DNA of 64,000 nucleotides. Source: Zygnema cylindricum (lineage: Eukaryota; Streptophyta; Zygnematophyceae; Zygnematales; Zygnemataceae). A program made the position numbers and the translations under genes. This document shows positions 23,470-34,791 of the stretch, in pieces. The notes under the pieces were generated by a model. It was not told where the DNA came from. It made no database searches and saw nothing but the letters and a program-made list of their open reading frames with translations. The DNA lies in NCBI GenBank assembly GCA_037447655.1, contig JBBHKE010002679.1, positions 50,097 through 114,096 of the forward strand, written 5' to 3'. Numbering within the stretch: position 1 is the first letter of the stretch; every line of letters starts with the position of its first letter.

Positions 23470-24958
23470 GAACCACCCATAGGAGGCCCAAGTGAGTTTG
23501 GAACTATAGCTGGCAAAGAAGATGATGGCCATGTCTTAGAGGCCAGCAGTGGAGGACCCGAGTCGGGAGACATGTCCCAACATTAGATCCCAGTACCAGA
23601 AACAGGCGATCAAAAGTTAAAATTGGATAGGATTGAAGGTGTCCTTGAGGGAGAGCCTCAAGGATCAAGAGAGGAAATGCAGAGATTAGAAACATCTAGG
23701 GGATCCCTCTAAAAAAGGTTTGAGGCAATGCGAGAAGTCGCAACAGCCTCTTACTCAGAAAGGATGGAAATCATAGCATATATCTCCCACTTCACTGACT
23801 TGCTAGACAACGACTAGAAGTCAGACACGGACCTCCCAACAGCATCAAAGGTTTCACTGTACTCTCATCCTTACCGAGAAGGTTCGCAGCAATCCTTACG
23901 TGGTTGGAGAACAAAGAGCCATCAGAGTTAAAGTGGGAGGAGGTAGTGGAGGATTTGCTACGGCGAGAAGACTTCGTAGGAGTGATGATGCCCTCTAAGG
24001 TCTCCGAGAAGGAACCTGGGATCAAGCAACAACAAGGTGGTCAACAGTTAGGCCGACGGCAGGGTGACAGATCACAGAAACACAAGGAGTGTTTCTATTG
24101 TCACAAAAGAGGTCATCTAATCTTTGTATGCAAGAAACATAAACGAGACATGGGACATTAGCATGGAGGAACAACCAACTTCACGAGACATGGGACATTA
24201 GCATGGAGGAAACAACCCACTTCACGAGTGCAATGGAGTTAAAGGAAACGACTGCATTTGTTGCAACAACAACCATTCCACAAAGAGCAAATCCTCAAAT
24301 CACAGACTGGATCATAGACTCAGGGACTTCAAACCACATGACATTCTGACAAGACTGGCTAACAAATCGCTGAAAAATCTCAAACACTCACATTCAAATG
24401 GCTGACTGATACATCTAACAGCATTAGGGAAAGGGGACGTCGAGATTGAGGTAACAATCCATGGAAGGAAAGCAAAGAGAACCATCACAGATGTACACAA
24501 TGTCTCTGACCTCAAAAGGAACCTCTACTCACTAACACAGGCAGAGGACAGATGGATCGTGTCAACATGGCACATAGGTGAGAGGATTGAACTCACCAAA
24601 GGAGGAAAGCTAGTTGTAATGGGAGAACACAGAGGGACCATACGTACCGCCTCATCTCTTCTCCAAAGACGCTTTGCACACCCAACCTCAGACAAATGGA
24701 AGCACCATGAACACCAATCTTGAAAGTGAGAGTGACAACACATGTGTCAGCACAGGTGCAAACAAATACGTCAGCAATTGCAAAATCATCGGGACAATGA
24801 CCAACTTCAGCGGCTCGGTGACCACAGAAACTTGCGAGAACTTAGATCTCCATCAGGGCCAAGATTGCCAGCAAACGGAAGCAGACTACAACGACGTCCT
24901 CCAGAAAGTCACACCAGCAACTAACATTGATGAATGCATGTGTTATGAGTATTGTTAA
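23470..24958 (+). mobile_element. partial Ty1/copia element (gag-protease portion), broken
   Basis: A gag-like stretch near 23845-24160 (RRFAAILTWLENKEPSELKW, then WEEVVEDLLRRE) leads into a CCHC zinc knuckle CFYCHKRGHLIFVC. Near 24300 WIIDSGTSNHMTF is the copia protease signature, followed after frame changes by GKGDVEIEVTIHGRK and LKRNLYSL, as in the protease to pre-integrase segment. Stops and frameshifts occur throughout. A 40-bp tandem duplication lies at 24144-24223. No integrase, RT or LTRs were seen, so the 3' half is missing. Confidence 0.75.
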
Positions 24959-26544
24959 TGCAGAGGTGACAAGAAAATGAGCTATTAAGAATCACGTCCC
25001 TACTAACAACACTTGTGCTGCAAACTTTGACCTTTTCTTGTTACTCATAGTGAGATCATCTCGCTGTCAGTCACGCGGCCCTGAAATTTCTCTTCCATGA
25101 AGATAGGTGATGGAACAGGATTTTAAATGACAGAAGTTACAAATCCTTTCACAGCATGTCCCTTATAACAGATTTGTAGTGTTTGTCTTCATGAAATATA
25201 CAACACAAAGGGTGTATAAACAATTATTATTGGGAACGGGGCTGGCAAACCATCTGACTAAGAGAGTGAGGTCAAAAGCAAAAAGACCCAAAAACACACA
25301 CAAAAATATGGGAATAAATGTAAACGAACCCAACAAGAATGTCAAGATTAAATTGACACATAACAAAAAAAAGTTGTATTCCCAATCTCTTACCCGATTA
25401 TAGTCCCTGAAATGTCAGTAACAAACAACCCTACAGCATCTTAACACCACCCGATACTGTTGTGTAAACTTTGAACTTGGAGAAAAATTAGGGAACATCT
25501 CTTTTGCATAATCTTTATGTGATGACGTCTATATCAGGAATCAAGTGAAGGTATATAATAATATGGTAAGCATATATGTAGATGGGATTTGGTATTATAT
25601 TGAACCATATCTTGAATTTGAATTTAGAACTTATATGAAAGCCAAAAGAAGACAAATATATGAAAGGGAAAAAAACTCGTATAGTTTTAGATATTTCGTC
25701 GTACATATAATTAAATTACTCGAAGGTTATCGAGCAATAACCATTGATTGGTAGCAAAAAGTCAATATTTCTTGTTACACAAAAAACAACTTTCCTCATA
25801 CAAATAATTGGGAACTCAAGGTCTACTGTAGTTCCTACACAATACAAAGATTCCTAACCTAACATTAAAACGGGAAATTATGAAGGCTAAATTTTATCAT
25901 TAAAGATAAACTAACAGTTCCTTTAAAAGTGGGCAGCACATTATGGAGTTGCCCAACATCACACTCTACCATATTAACTGCGAGAATGAGTTGCAGCATT
26001 ACAAGGATCTTTGGTGGAGAGAAGGATTCGAAAAAAATGTTAGTAGAGAATATTTGCTATAATCTGAAGCTCAACCTTAGGAAACGTTCTTGACGATCAC
26101 ACATCTAGATCTCAACTCTATTTCAAAAAATGTGGTGATTACAGCATTTCACCTTTACACTATGTAGCACAACACTGAACATTGTAGTATGGTATTTAGC
26201 TGCTATTGTTCAAAACACAGAAGTGAAACTTGTTCAACGCAATCACCATATATCTTGTAGGCTTGCCAAAAAACCCTAAAAAAAACAAGTTAGGAACCTT
26301 TGGGTTGCCAAAACTGCTGCCCATTATGTTGAAAGTCTTAGAAGCTTCGTATGCCTTTCTATAGCAGACGGTCATATCAGCTGAAGTACAAGCCCATCAA
26401 ACATCCTGTCGAATTGAATCTCGACAAAATAACTACACACCCCCCAACCAACACTGCAAAATCAGTACCATGATGTATTGGCCGTCATAATGAACAAATC
26501 CCTACACATTCCCAAAAACACTTCTTAGCCCTTGTCAAGTCAAT
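24959..26544. other. intergenic, nothing recognised
   Basis: AT-rich sequence. The small frames at 25179-25403 and 25545-25754 have no motif. Confidence 0.45.
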
Positions 26545-26989
26545 ATGGGATGCATACGCTTACTTGTTCTGCACTGCATAGTTGTAGAAAGTAAAGATGT
26601 TAACAAGCACGAACGAAATGGAAAAGTAGCGGCTATAGCTCCAATCGGTAGAAGAAACAGAGTTGTTCGTTCCAAAAATGGCACTACGACGGTCGTCATC
26701 GACCTTGAAGCAATTGAAAAGATTAGCGAAAACAGAGCTCCGTGTACCATATCCTAAAAGGCAATACATAATATTTCCCTCAAGGGATAATGAAATTGAG
26801 CCTCCACGAGATCAAAGTATTTTGAAGGATCAAGTTCAACAAGGTCTATTCCTCAAATTGTTTAAGGTAGAGGATGGATTTATGACCACTGATGTCACAC
26901 CCCTTGGTGGAGGACTGGAGTCTTTGATGTATATGGCGAGCTTTCAAGCTTACCTTAGGCTATTGTTCTCCATATTGGGGTTTTTTTGA
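26545..26989 (+). other. duplicated segment with unassigned open frames
   Basis: Contains the paralog (26681-26810) of the 17.6-kb segment. Two overlapping plus frames (26545-26757 and 26663-26989) cross it. The first ends NGTTTVVIDLEAIEKIS then ENRAPCTIS. Neither has a domain I recognise. The unit-length stretch at 26712-26733 is the single-copy equivalent of the minisatellite unit near 17.7 kb. Confidence 0.5.
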
Positions 26990-27741
26990 CGTCCACATAA
27001 CAGAGATACTTGTTGGGGACCTTACAATCCTAACACCTATGGAGGCTACCATCATCATGGTTTGACGAGAGGAGCCCTTAGGAGATATTTTTTGCCTACA
27101 ACCTAAATGATGTCTCGAGAACTTCAAGGAACTAGGAGAGCGAAGGAATCAATTAAAGAAAAGAGGGTTCATTTGTCTTCAGTGCTTATGCTTATACTGT
27201 CCGCGGGCCGATGACGAACTCATGGGGTTATCCACCTTGACCCTCGTGGTCTCAAATAAAGAAGATATTTTTCGACAAGACAAGGAACTCAATCTTTGTT
27301 GATTTAAGCAGACATGAGTTGCCTTTAATTCATAATTTTCACTGAACACGTTTAAGTTGACAAGTCAAAAGGTAACAACACTCAAGGTACCATGACCTAT
27401 GATTGTAGAGAAAACCTCGCATGCAAAATTCTTTGTATAACTGGTATCTGCAAGGTTGACAAAGCTGATGGTAGCAACATAGTAAGAGGAACGTGTTAAC
27501 CCATGACCAAGGTTTAAACCTCACATGCAGCTTACAATAGTTAGAAGCACACAAATGGGATAGGAACTTCTTGACAACTGTGGGTCGAGATGAAAGATGT
27601 TTATAAGGGCAAGTTCACCTTACCTATGACAGGTGTCCTAGTAACGCTTTCTTTCCCCAAAAAGCTCCCCCATCTCTTTAACTCTCCCTCCCACCTCCTA
27701 CCCTCCAAGTAAGTTTTGTCGGTATAGCTTTTGTAATTAAA
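26990..27741. other. intergenic, nothing recognised
   Basis: No open frame, repeat or motif that I can support. Confidence 0.4.
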
Positions 27742-27882
27742 TTGACTCCCTCTCTACCTCGCCCTTTCCCTCACCCTCCGTCCCTCTTTCGTCCTTTTCC
27801 CCTCTCTCTCTCTCTTACCCTCTTCCCCCCTTTCTCCCTTCTCCCCTCCCCCCCTCTCCCTCCGCCCCTCCCACAAGTACTC
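27742..27882 (+). repeat. polypyrimidine tract
   Basis: CCCTCTCTC/CCCCTCC-rich stretch of about 140 bases. No gene could be tied to it. Confidence 0.8.
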
Positions 27883-27932
27883 ATGCTTTGCCAAAATCAT
27901 AAGATATCAAACTTGTCACGAGATGTTGCTAC

Positions 27933-28169
27933 TACGCCGTGTATCGTTGTTAGTATCAATGTTTTTCTAACCCCTTCAAACATTTTTTCGCCACAAAACA
28001 TTTTGCCTTCAAGCACACTTGTCCAATGTTTAATCCGAAGGTTGAAATTGAAATGCAAGATTGTCCTTTTCCGATTGGTTGTCTCCAATGTAAAATCGGA
28101 CAAGTTATTACTTGAGAAAAATGTTTTAAGTGGCGAAACCACCATTGAAATAAAGAGCAAAACAGGGTA
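27933..28169. mobile_element. foldback MITE, family A, diverged copy (about 237 bp)
   Basis: Starts TACGCCGTGTATCGTTGTTAG and holds the internal words ACACTTGTCCAAT, TTCCGATTGG, GTCTCCAATGTAAAATCGGA and ATGTTTTAAGTGG shared with the other copies. The right end (AACAGGGTA) is degraded. Confidence 0.65.
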
Positions 28170-28990
28170 TAGTGAAGTTTACAAAAGAAAAACGAAGATA
28201 AACAAACAATTTTGCATTTAGAAACCACAAAAACTCCAAAAAATGTACGTTTGTTTGTTGGACCTTATTTATTGTAAACTTTCATATAAAATTAATGGCA
28301 CACAGTTTAAAAAGAATGAAAAAGAGGCACCTTGACTCTACCGATCTTTCGAAATGCTTGCAAACTAAAAATAAAATGAACCAATAACAATAAAGTAGAA
28401 TAGAGACTCATCCTCTCCATTTTTTCTTCAACTCCAGTTTAATTGCTCATGGAAACAGTTGTGCCGTTCTTGTTTTTTTGAGCAAAAAGGCCAATTTTTA
28501 AATACCATTATACTACAATAAACCCACAACTACACTTAATAATATATATGTTTTATAATTTATTTAATAAATATGTAAATATATTTTTGAAACCTCCAAG
28601 GTTTTCTTCGAGTCGAATAAATAAGCAGAACATTCCTTTTCTTACCACTCTAAAAATGAACAAATTACTCTTGAAACCTAAATTAATTACTTGTAGAAAA
28701 CTGAAATTCCTTGTAGAAAAAATAAATTTCTCTATAAATTTCTCTAGAAAGAAATATAAATAACTTTGGACAAGTAGATCAACAACCCCAAATATTCTTT
28801 TGATATTTTGAAAAAATAGAGGAAGAAAAACACCTTCGAAACGTTTCCTCCACTTTCCCCACTCAAATGTTTTTTTCACCTGAGGAAATCCTCAATAATG
28901 GAGGAAATCGAATCAAAATCAAGATATAATCTGTTCAATAACCGAAATCAATATCTAGTGACGTTGCCTTTTTTTTTTTTTTTTTTTTTT
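28170..28990. other. intergenic AT-rich sequence ending in poly-T
   Basis: No gene recognised. A poly-T run at 28970-28990 borders the small N gap. Confidence 0.45.
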
Positions 28991-29000
28991 NNNNNNNNNN
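28991..29000. other. assembly gap (10 N)
   Basis: Ten N directly after a poly-T run, which probably stopped the sequencing or assembly. Confidence 0.99.
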
Positions 29001-29239
29001 TTGAGAAGCCCTATCACATAAGGGTTCCAATTTCCTCTCCATGGGCTCATGTTTTCTTTATCCACGGATTTTGTTTTGTTTTACGCTTTGTTTCTTTATA
29101 TTTTCTTACATTTAGGCAAAATCATGACGTTTTTATAGGATGAATTCTACGTTTGGGGAGGAGACAAAGGGTATGTAGATGCAATTGTAGGATGACAAGG
29201 GAAAGGGTAGAATAGAGTTCTAAGTGTGTTCAAAGAATG

Positions 29240-29545
29240 ATCTAGGTTTAGGAAAACGTGAGATGTTGTGGGGAAAATAGGTGAAGTAACTGGAGGGGAT
29301 ATCGTAAGTTATGAGTTTGAGGTATATAATGATAATGTTGGGGAAGGTGTAAAATTGGTGTTAGCTAGAAGAAAAGAATGGGGCAAGGGTTCCTAGGTTT
29401 TTGAAAACGTGAGATGTCGTGGAGAAAGTAGGCAAAGTAATTGGAACGGAGATCGTAAGTTATGAGTTTGGGGTATGTAATGTTAATGTCGACGAAGGTG
29501 AAACTTGGTGTTACCCAGGAGAGAAACAATGGGGATGGATGTTTA
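29240..29545. repeat. about 150-bp tandem duplication
   Basis: Two units share TAGGTTT, GAAAACGTGAGATG, TCGTAAGTTATGAGTTTG, GGTRTGTAATG and AACTTGGTGTTA-like words, with GAAAACGTG at 29252 and 29403 (151-bp step). The units have diverged by substitutions and small indels. Confidence 0.85.
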
Positions 29546-29559
29546 GGATAGAAATTGAA

Positions 29560-30076
29560 TGAAGCGTTTTTGGTGTTTTAATGGTTTGTTGATCCGTTGT
29601 GTTTGGCAACACGTTTCCAGCCATAATTTAGCCATTATTTATGCATGACAGATAAGAGTGAATGACAATATTTTTGTAATAGTGTATGAAAAAATTGAGG
29701 AAAATAATAGAAGATGAGGAAGGTGGGCAATATAATGAGCTTCAGAACATCACAATCATGAAACACCATTGTGACTCAAGCATTTATTTCAAGAAAATAA
29801 AAATGTAAACCATATATTATTTTAAGTACACTAACCACCGCAATGTCATACGCTCACCTTTGTTCCAAGCAGTTATTAAAAAATCATTTTACTTCAAGTA
29901 AAATCGATAGCATGCAAAACCGGTGTTATCTCCAATAATAACTGATAACATCGGTTTTTTGTCGCGATAATGCCGATACTGATAACTGTCGACGATAATT
30001 TTACGATTTGTACCGTACAGTATACAGTTTGTTTTGTCGTACAAAACCGCCCTTATTCCGTTAGATAGAGTATAAA
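29560..30076. other. intergenic with small palindrome
   Basis: No gene. AACCGGTGTTATC near 29919 and GATAACATCGGTT near 29945 form a 13-bp inverted pair, followed by several CGATAA words. Confidence 0.5.
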
Positions 30077-30294
30077 ACAAATTTTTACATGTGGCATGCT
30101 ACGCTATATACAGTGAAAAACATAATATAGCATAAAATACTATTGTATAACATACCATATTTTTCCGCTTATCGTCGATAAGGAATTTGTTCGTTTCAGT
30201 GCAATATATCAAGACCCTTTATTGTTCGATAACCGATAACTATCGGTATGGGTGTTATCGCGATTATTTTTTTACCGATAAACAACACTACTAA
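30077..30294. repeat. dispersed repeat B, copy 1
   Basis: About 218 bp matching 31573-31792 in the same orientation: AACAAATTTTTACA, TGGCAT-CTACGCTATATA, ACTATTGTAT, GGAATTTGTT, ACCGATAACTATCGRTA, GGTGTTATCGCG and TTTTTTACCGATA-ACAACACTA. It ends in a small palindrome (CCGATAACTATCGG). Confidence 0.8.
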
Positions 30295-30424
30295 TTTGGC
30301 ACGCTAATATCCTCAACTGTAAAAAAGGTATTTGTACAGAATTTGGCAAAACGTACAGTTTATCATCACTATGACGTTTGCCCTACGCGGTGTGTTAAAA
30401 AACAGTTACATGATAATGGCCTGT

Positions 30425-30660
30425 ATTAAATCAATATTTTTAATTTTTTACTTAGTAAAGTACAATTTTGCACGGTGAGGTCGTCCGTACTCCACGTTAT
30501 GTAAAACGAACCTATATTAGAATTAAAAACGCTAATTAAACTTTACCTTAAATAGAATAATGAAAAAATTAGAATCATTTACTCTATTTCATGTGATAGA
30601 GTCGAAATTTCAAGCGACCGAATTAGAGTAATTTACTCTAATTACGATTTGCGGTGTAGT
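30425..30660. repeat. dispersed repeat C, copy 1
   Basis: Shares with 51180-51412 the words GTACAATTTTGCACGGT, CGTCCGTACTCCACRYTAT, AAAACGAACC, TTTACTCT and ATAGAGTCGAAATTTC, then CTCTAATTACGATTYGCGG. Both copies are in the same orientation. Confidence 0.85.
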
Positions 30661-31200
30661 TGTCGCTGTACATGTACTAAAACGTACGAAAACCGTTGCC
30701 TTAACCCTAAAAAATCCTAGAACATACAAGCAACATACTGAAATGTATGGCATTGTACGAAAGGTGCACCCTAAAAAACCTAAGAGTACGGATAATATAA
30801 GGCAGTTGTACTGTAATTTACGGGAATGTACGAAATGCACGAGAAGTACCCTAAACACTCTTAAATCCCCGTTTCAATACCTTAAAAGTACTGAAATATA
30901 CGTACGATGTACGTAGATGTACGAAAGATGTCAGTCCGTATAACTGAAATATACTGAAACGTACGAAAATGTACCCTAAAAATCTCAAAATAATAACCGT
31001 AAAAAGTACGAAAATATACGGACACTGTACATTAATGTCTAAATAAAAGCTGGTTGTTTAACAGAAACATATGAGATTTCACGAGAATGTACCTTAAAAT
31101 TCCTCAAACCCCCCTTAATAACCTTAAAGGTACTGAAATGTACGAAGACAATACGAAAATGTACAAAAAAGTACGGGTACGTAGTCTGGTACGCATTTTA
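30661..31200. repeat. degenerate array of GTACGAAAATGTACCCTAAA-like units
   Basis: About five loose copies of a unit of roughly 100-130 bp whose landmarks are ACTGAAATRTACG, GTACGAAAATGTACCCTAAA and AAATCYC, with many GTAC palindromes. No coding motif. Confidence 0.6.
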
Positions 31201-31572
31201 TTACATTTTCATCATCGTTAAATGCGTATCATGCGTAGTATTCTCACGTTCGTTTCGTGCGTATTATGCGCACGAGAATCTATGATTATTTCTAATTTAA
31301 GGGGCTTTTACTTGGGTACCCCTTCCAGAATGTCCTTTTGACTGTTGTTTTTTTATAAATTGTAGTTAATGGCAGCAGTCTGACATATTTGTTCGTCTGC
31401 TTTGTTTGTCTGTTCGTCTGGTTTTCAAAGAAAAATGATTTTACAAATTTACAATGTAATTTACATTTTTCGTTTCGGTACTATAATTTTAGAACTATAA
31501 AATATTATTTTAAATTTGTCAACATTTATGTGCTGCACTATCCTTAATAAATTTCAGTTAAACAGCTGATGG

Positions 31573-31792
31573 AACAAATTCTTACACATGGCATACCACG
31601 CTATATAAAGTAAACAATATAATACAGTATATTAGAAAGTACTATTGTATGCATACTATATTTTTTTAAGTTATCGCGATATGGAATTTGTTGGCCTCAC
31701 ACCGATATATCTGAACCTTTGACTGTTCGTTAACCGATAACTATCGATATCGGTGTTATCGCGGTAAATTTTTTACCGATACACAACACTAT
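31573..31792. repeat. dispersed repeat B, copy 2
   Basis: Partner of 30077-30294. The two direct copies enclose about 1.28 kb, including repeat C and the GTAC-rich array. They could be old LTRs or simply two copies of a dispersed unit; no coding motif decides this. Confidence 0.75.
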
Positions 31793-33164
31793 AAATAAGG
31801 ATGGAGACGTGGATAGAGAGAATGTGAAATAGATAGAAATGAGTGGGGCGAGGGAAGAAGGGGGAGAGAGGGCAGGAGAGGGCGAGGGGGAGGGGGGAGG
31901 GAGGGAAAGGATCATGTATCGTTGTTAGTGATGTGTATCGCATCTGTTGAACCGCTATCAGAGGTCGCAAAAGTCAAAATTTTAGATAACCGAAACCGAT
32001 ATATTTTTTTTTCAAAATTTGAACACCCTATACCCGACCTGGTTATGTCACACTCCTAACCGAAACTCGATTTGTCGCGACTACCCGTAATTGTCTGTAC
32101 CCGAATAAGTACAAAATAAGTGGTACATCTCCCTCATATCTTGTACGATACCGACCGTACAAAGTACAATAATGTTGGATAGGACAGTACAAAACCTTCA
32201 TTTTTTTTTGTTTTTTGGTTACTTGACCGTACCCCATTTTTTTTTCTTTTTTGTAAATCACCCGCTCGAATTCGGCCGGCCCCCAAAATTTGGCACCCGA
32301 ATCCGTTTCAATCCGACGTTGGTGGTCGGTTACGGTCGGGGTACGGATGTGGCTACCCGTTTGCGACCTTTTATCGCTATCCCAAATGGTAATGCAATTT
32401 GGAATTGGTATTCGCATGTTCTTCGATATTTGTTGAAATACACAATACCATCGGTCACAATCCGGTATAGTACCTGAATCCGTACCCAATCCGTACCCGA
32501 ACGGCCGCTTCGGATCCGCGCCATCGGACATTAGCCACGCGCCTTGGGACAAGCGGGAATCACATCCATCGAAAACCGCCACAAAAAGATTTTCGGAAGA
32601 ATGTGTCGCGACGCTTCCACCACCATCCATCGTCATCCGGAATTTGCTGAGCCTGCTTTCTTCAAATTTCCGATTTGGTTTTGAAACAATGACAAAACAG
32701 GAACGTATAACTGTATATTCTCGTCATTTAATTTTGCAGTCGGTTGTACGGATAGTTTAGACATTCCGCTTTTGGAATCTTTGACGACGACGTCGTCTGA
32801 ACACGAATCTACGTGCATCCAATCTAATGAAAGCACGTACACAATAGATTCCTTGCTGACACGACCTGATGGAGAAGTGAATGAAATATGACTGCCAGTA
32901 AACGTATTTGTAATATTACTGTCGGCATCTGATGGAGAAGTGGCCTAATTGTGTACTCATTCGAGTATGGGCGGGTACGGGTAGTTGCCGGAAATCGAGT
33001 TTCGGTTAACTTTTTTTTTAGGTAAACACGTATTGGGTACCGGGTACCAATTTTGGAGCGTGATATAACCGGGCCGGATTTCGGGTGTGCAGGTTTTGGA
33101 AAAAACAAAATTGTCGGGATTCGGGGGGTATCTGAATTCTGATTTTTGGGACCTCTTCCCAATA
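31793..33164. other. intergenic, unassigned open frames
   Basis: Minus-strand frames at 32043-32636 (197 residues) and 32633-32842 lie next to each other but show no domain I know. Much of the region is simple CCGTACCCG-like sequence. No gene is claimed. Confidence 0.4.
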
Positions 33165-33169
33165 CGCCA
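33165..33169. repeat. target-site duplication, left copy (CGCCA)
   Basis: CGCCA directly before the left LTR is repeated at 39676-39680 directly after the right LTR, the 5-bp duplication expected for copia integration. Confidence 0.85.
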
Positions 33170-33650
33170 TATTAAGGGTAATTTCCGATCAGTTTCCGTA
33201 CGTCAACCTTAGTCTCATTTCGTCTTAGGTCAACCGAGACCGTACTCCACTTATTCAAGTACGGTCTCGTCCACTTAGTCTTTTGTCCTACGAGAACAAA
33301 AATCGTACTCCACTTATTCGAGTGCGGTCTCGTCCACTTTAGTCTCATTTGTCCTTTGTGAACAAAACCGTACTCCACTTATTCAAGTGCGGTCTTATAA
33401 TTGTACTGTTGGTCTTATTCTTTCCTTTTCTTTTCGTCGGTCAACTTTGTCTTATAGATTTGGTCTTTGTGTAGCCGCCCAAATCTACTTTGTGTAGCGT
33501 AGATCAGTACTATCCACAGTAATTAGCATTTTGTAACTTTGTATAAAAGGATCTCGTTTCATAATGAAATTATCAATCTCAATCACACAATTCCAAATGT
33601 TTTGACTCTCACTATCTTTTATTATGGCGTCCAATAATCCTACTCCTATA
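33170..33650 (+). repeat. copia 5' LTR (481 bp)
   Basis: Matches 39195-39675 over 481 bp with nine substitutions and no indels by hand alignment, about 98 percent identity. It starts TATTAAGGG where the right LTR has TGTTAAGGG. It holds three tandem copies of a roughly 66-bp unit (CGTACTCCACTTATTCRAGT and on) at about 33236-33400. A TATA box lies at 33542-33548. Confidence 0.93.
33542..33548 (+). promoter_or_regulatory. TATA box in the 5' LTR
   Basis: TATAAAA about 100 bp before the LTR end, the usual place for the LTR promoter. The right LTR has TATATAA at the same place (39567-39573), one of the nine differences. Confidence 0.65.
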
Positions 33651-33654
33651 GGTT

Positions 33655-34788
33655 TTGGGCGAAACCATGCAACTTCCAAATAATATTCAGAAGTTCGATG
33701 GTTCAAATTTCTATGATTGGTCATTTTCTGCCATGCATCTTTTTAAGTTAGAGAAAATTTGGGATTTTTTCACTGGCACATCTAAACCACCAGTCATTAA
33801 TACTATAGATGACGCCACGACCAAAACAACAAAAACTCAAGAAATCGCGGAATGGAAAGTCAAGGACGACAACGCTCACGCGCGCCTAGTAATGGCACTA
33901 ACGACAGAAAAAACGTGACTCATTCGAGGCACCCTCACGTCGGCCGACGCTTGGTCTCGTTTGACGGCCGCGTACGTACAAACCGGTTGGGCTGCTCGTC
34001 GCATTCAAAAGCGAGCTTTTTTTAATTTATTGAAAAAGACGACGGAATCGATGCAATATTGGATAAGTACAGTTGACCTATTTTCAGGGAAGTGTGAAAT
34101 GATTGGCGTAATCTTGTCTGATGAAGATTTGTCATCCACTTTATTAGGGGGATTGCCATAATCTTTTCGCACCTTTCATCTCATCTTTTGACAATCTTGA
34201 AAATCCGATCCCTTTTTACGTTTTATGTACAAAATTAATGCATGAAGAAATAAAAATCTTGTCTTTTTCTGTATCTAACCCTTCCCAAGTCAACGCGTAC
34301 TTTGCTTCAAATTTTAAACCTAACTTGGGGGGGCCGCTGTCTGTCATTTGCAATTATTGCAAAAAGCTAGGACACACGACAACCGAATGTCGCAAGGTGG
34401 CACGCAAAAAAGCTGTAGAGGCGTCAAATTCCAATTCAAACGGTGAAGCCAAAACGGCTCACGTTCTCCCCACTCCTACTCCACTTCCCCAGTCTTCCCG
34501 CAACCTGTTTTTTCCCCAAATTTTCCGTATCATTATCCTTATCCTCCTCCATCCCAATTTCCACATCACTCCACCCCCTTTGGCGCCGCCCATTTCGCGT
34601 CATACAATCCCCATTGGCCAATCCCTCCACCCATCCCTTCTTTTTTGTCTAATCCTCCTCTCGCATCCGCAAATCCTTTTGGTCCTCCCCCAGCTCTGGA
34701 ATTCGGCTACGGAAATCTCGCCCACGCCGGTCTGGATGTTTCTTTTACACCCGGGTATGCATTTTTATCTCATGCCACGCATAATGAT
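33655..34788 (+). pseudogene. copia gag, disrupted
   Basis: Starts near ATGCAACTTCC (33667) with IQKFDGSNFYDW, the typical copia gag N-terminus. An upstream ATG at 33624 inside the LTR (MASNNPTPI) is in another frame and may be the original start. A TGA lies at 33916-33918. A frame change near 34155 separates TLLGGLP from FISSFDNLENPIPF. The CCHC zinc knuckle CNYCKKLGHTTTEC lies at about 34350-34395 and would bind RNA. A proline-rich stretch follows, with a further frame change before the protease. Confidence 0.85.
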
Positions 34789-34791
34789 TAG

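Noticed and set aside
32043-32842. Adjacent minus-strand frames of 197 and 69 residues as a gene
   Set aside because: No domain or motif recognised and the sequence is partly simple CCGTACCC-like repeat; kept only as unassigned.
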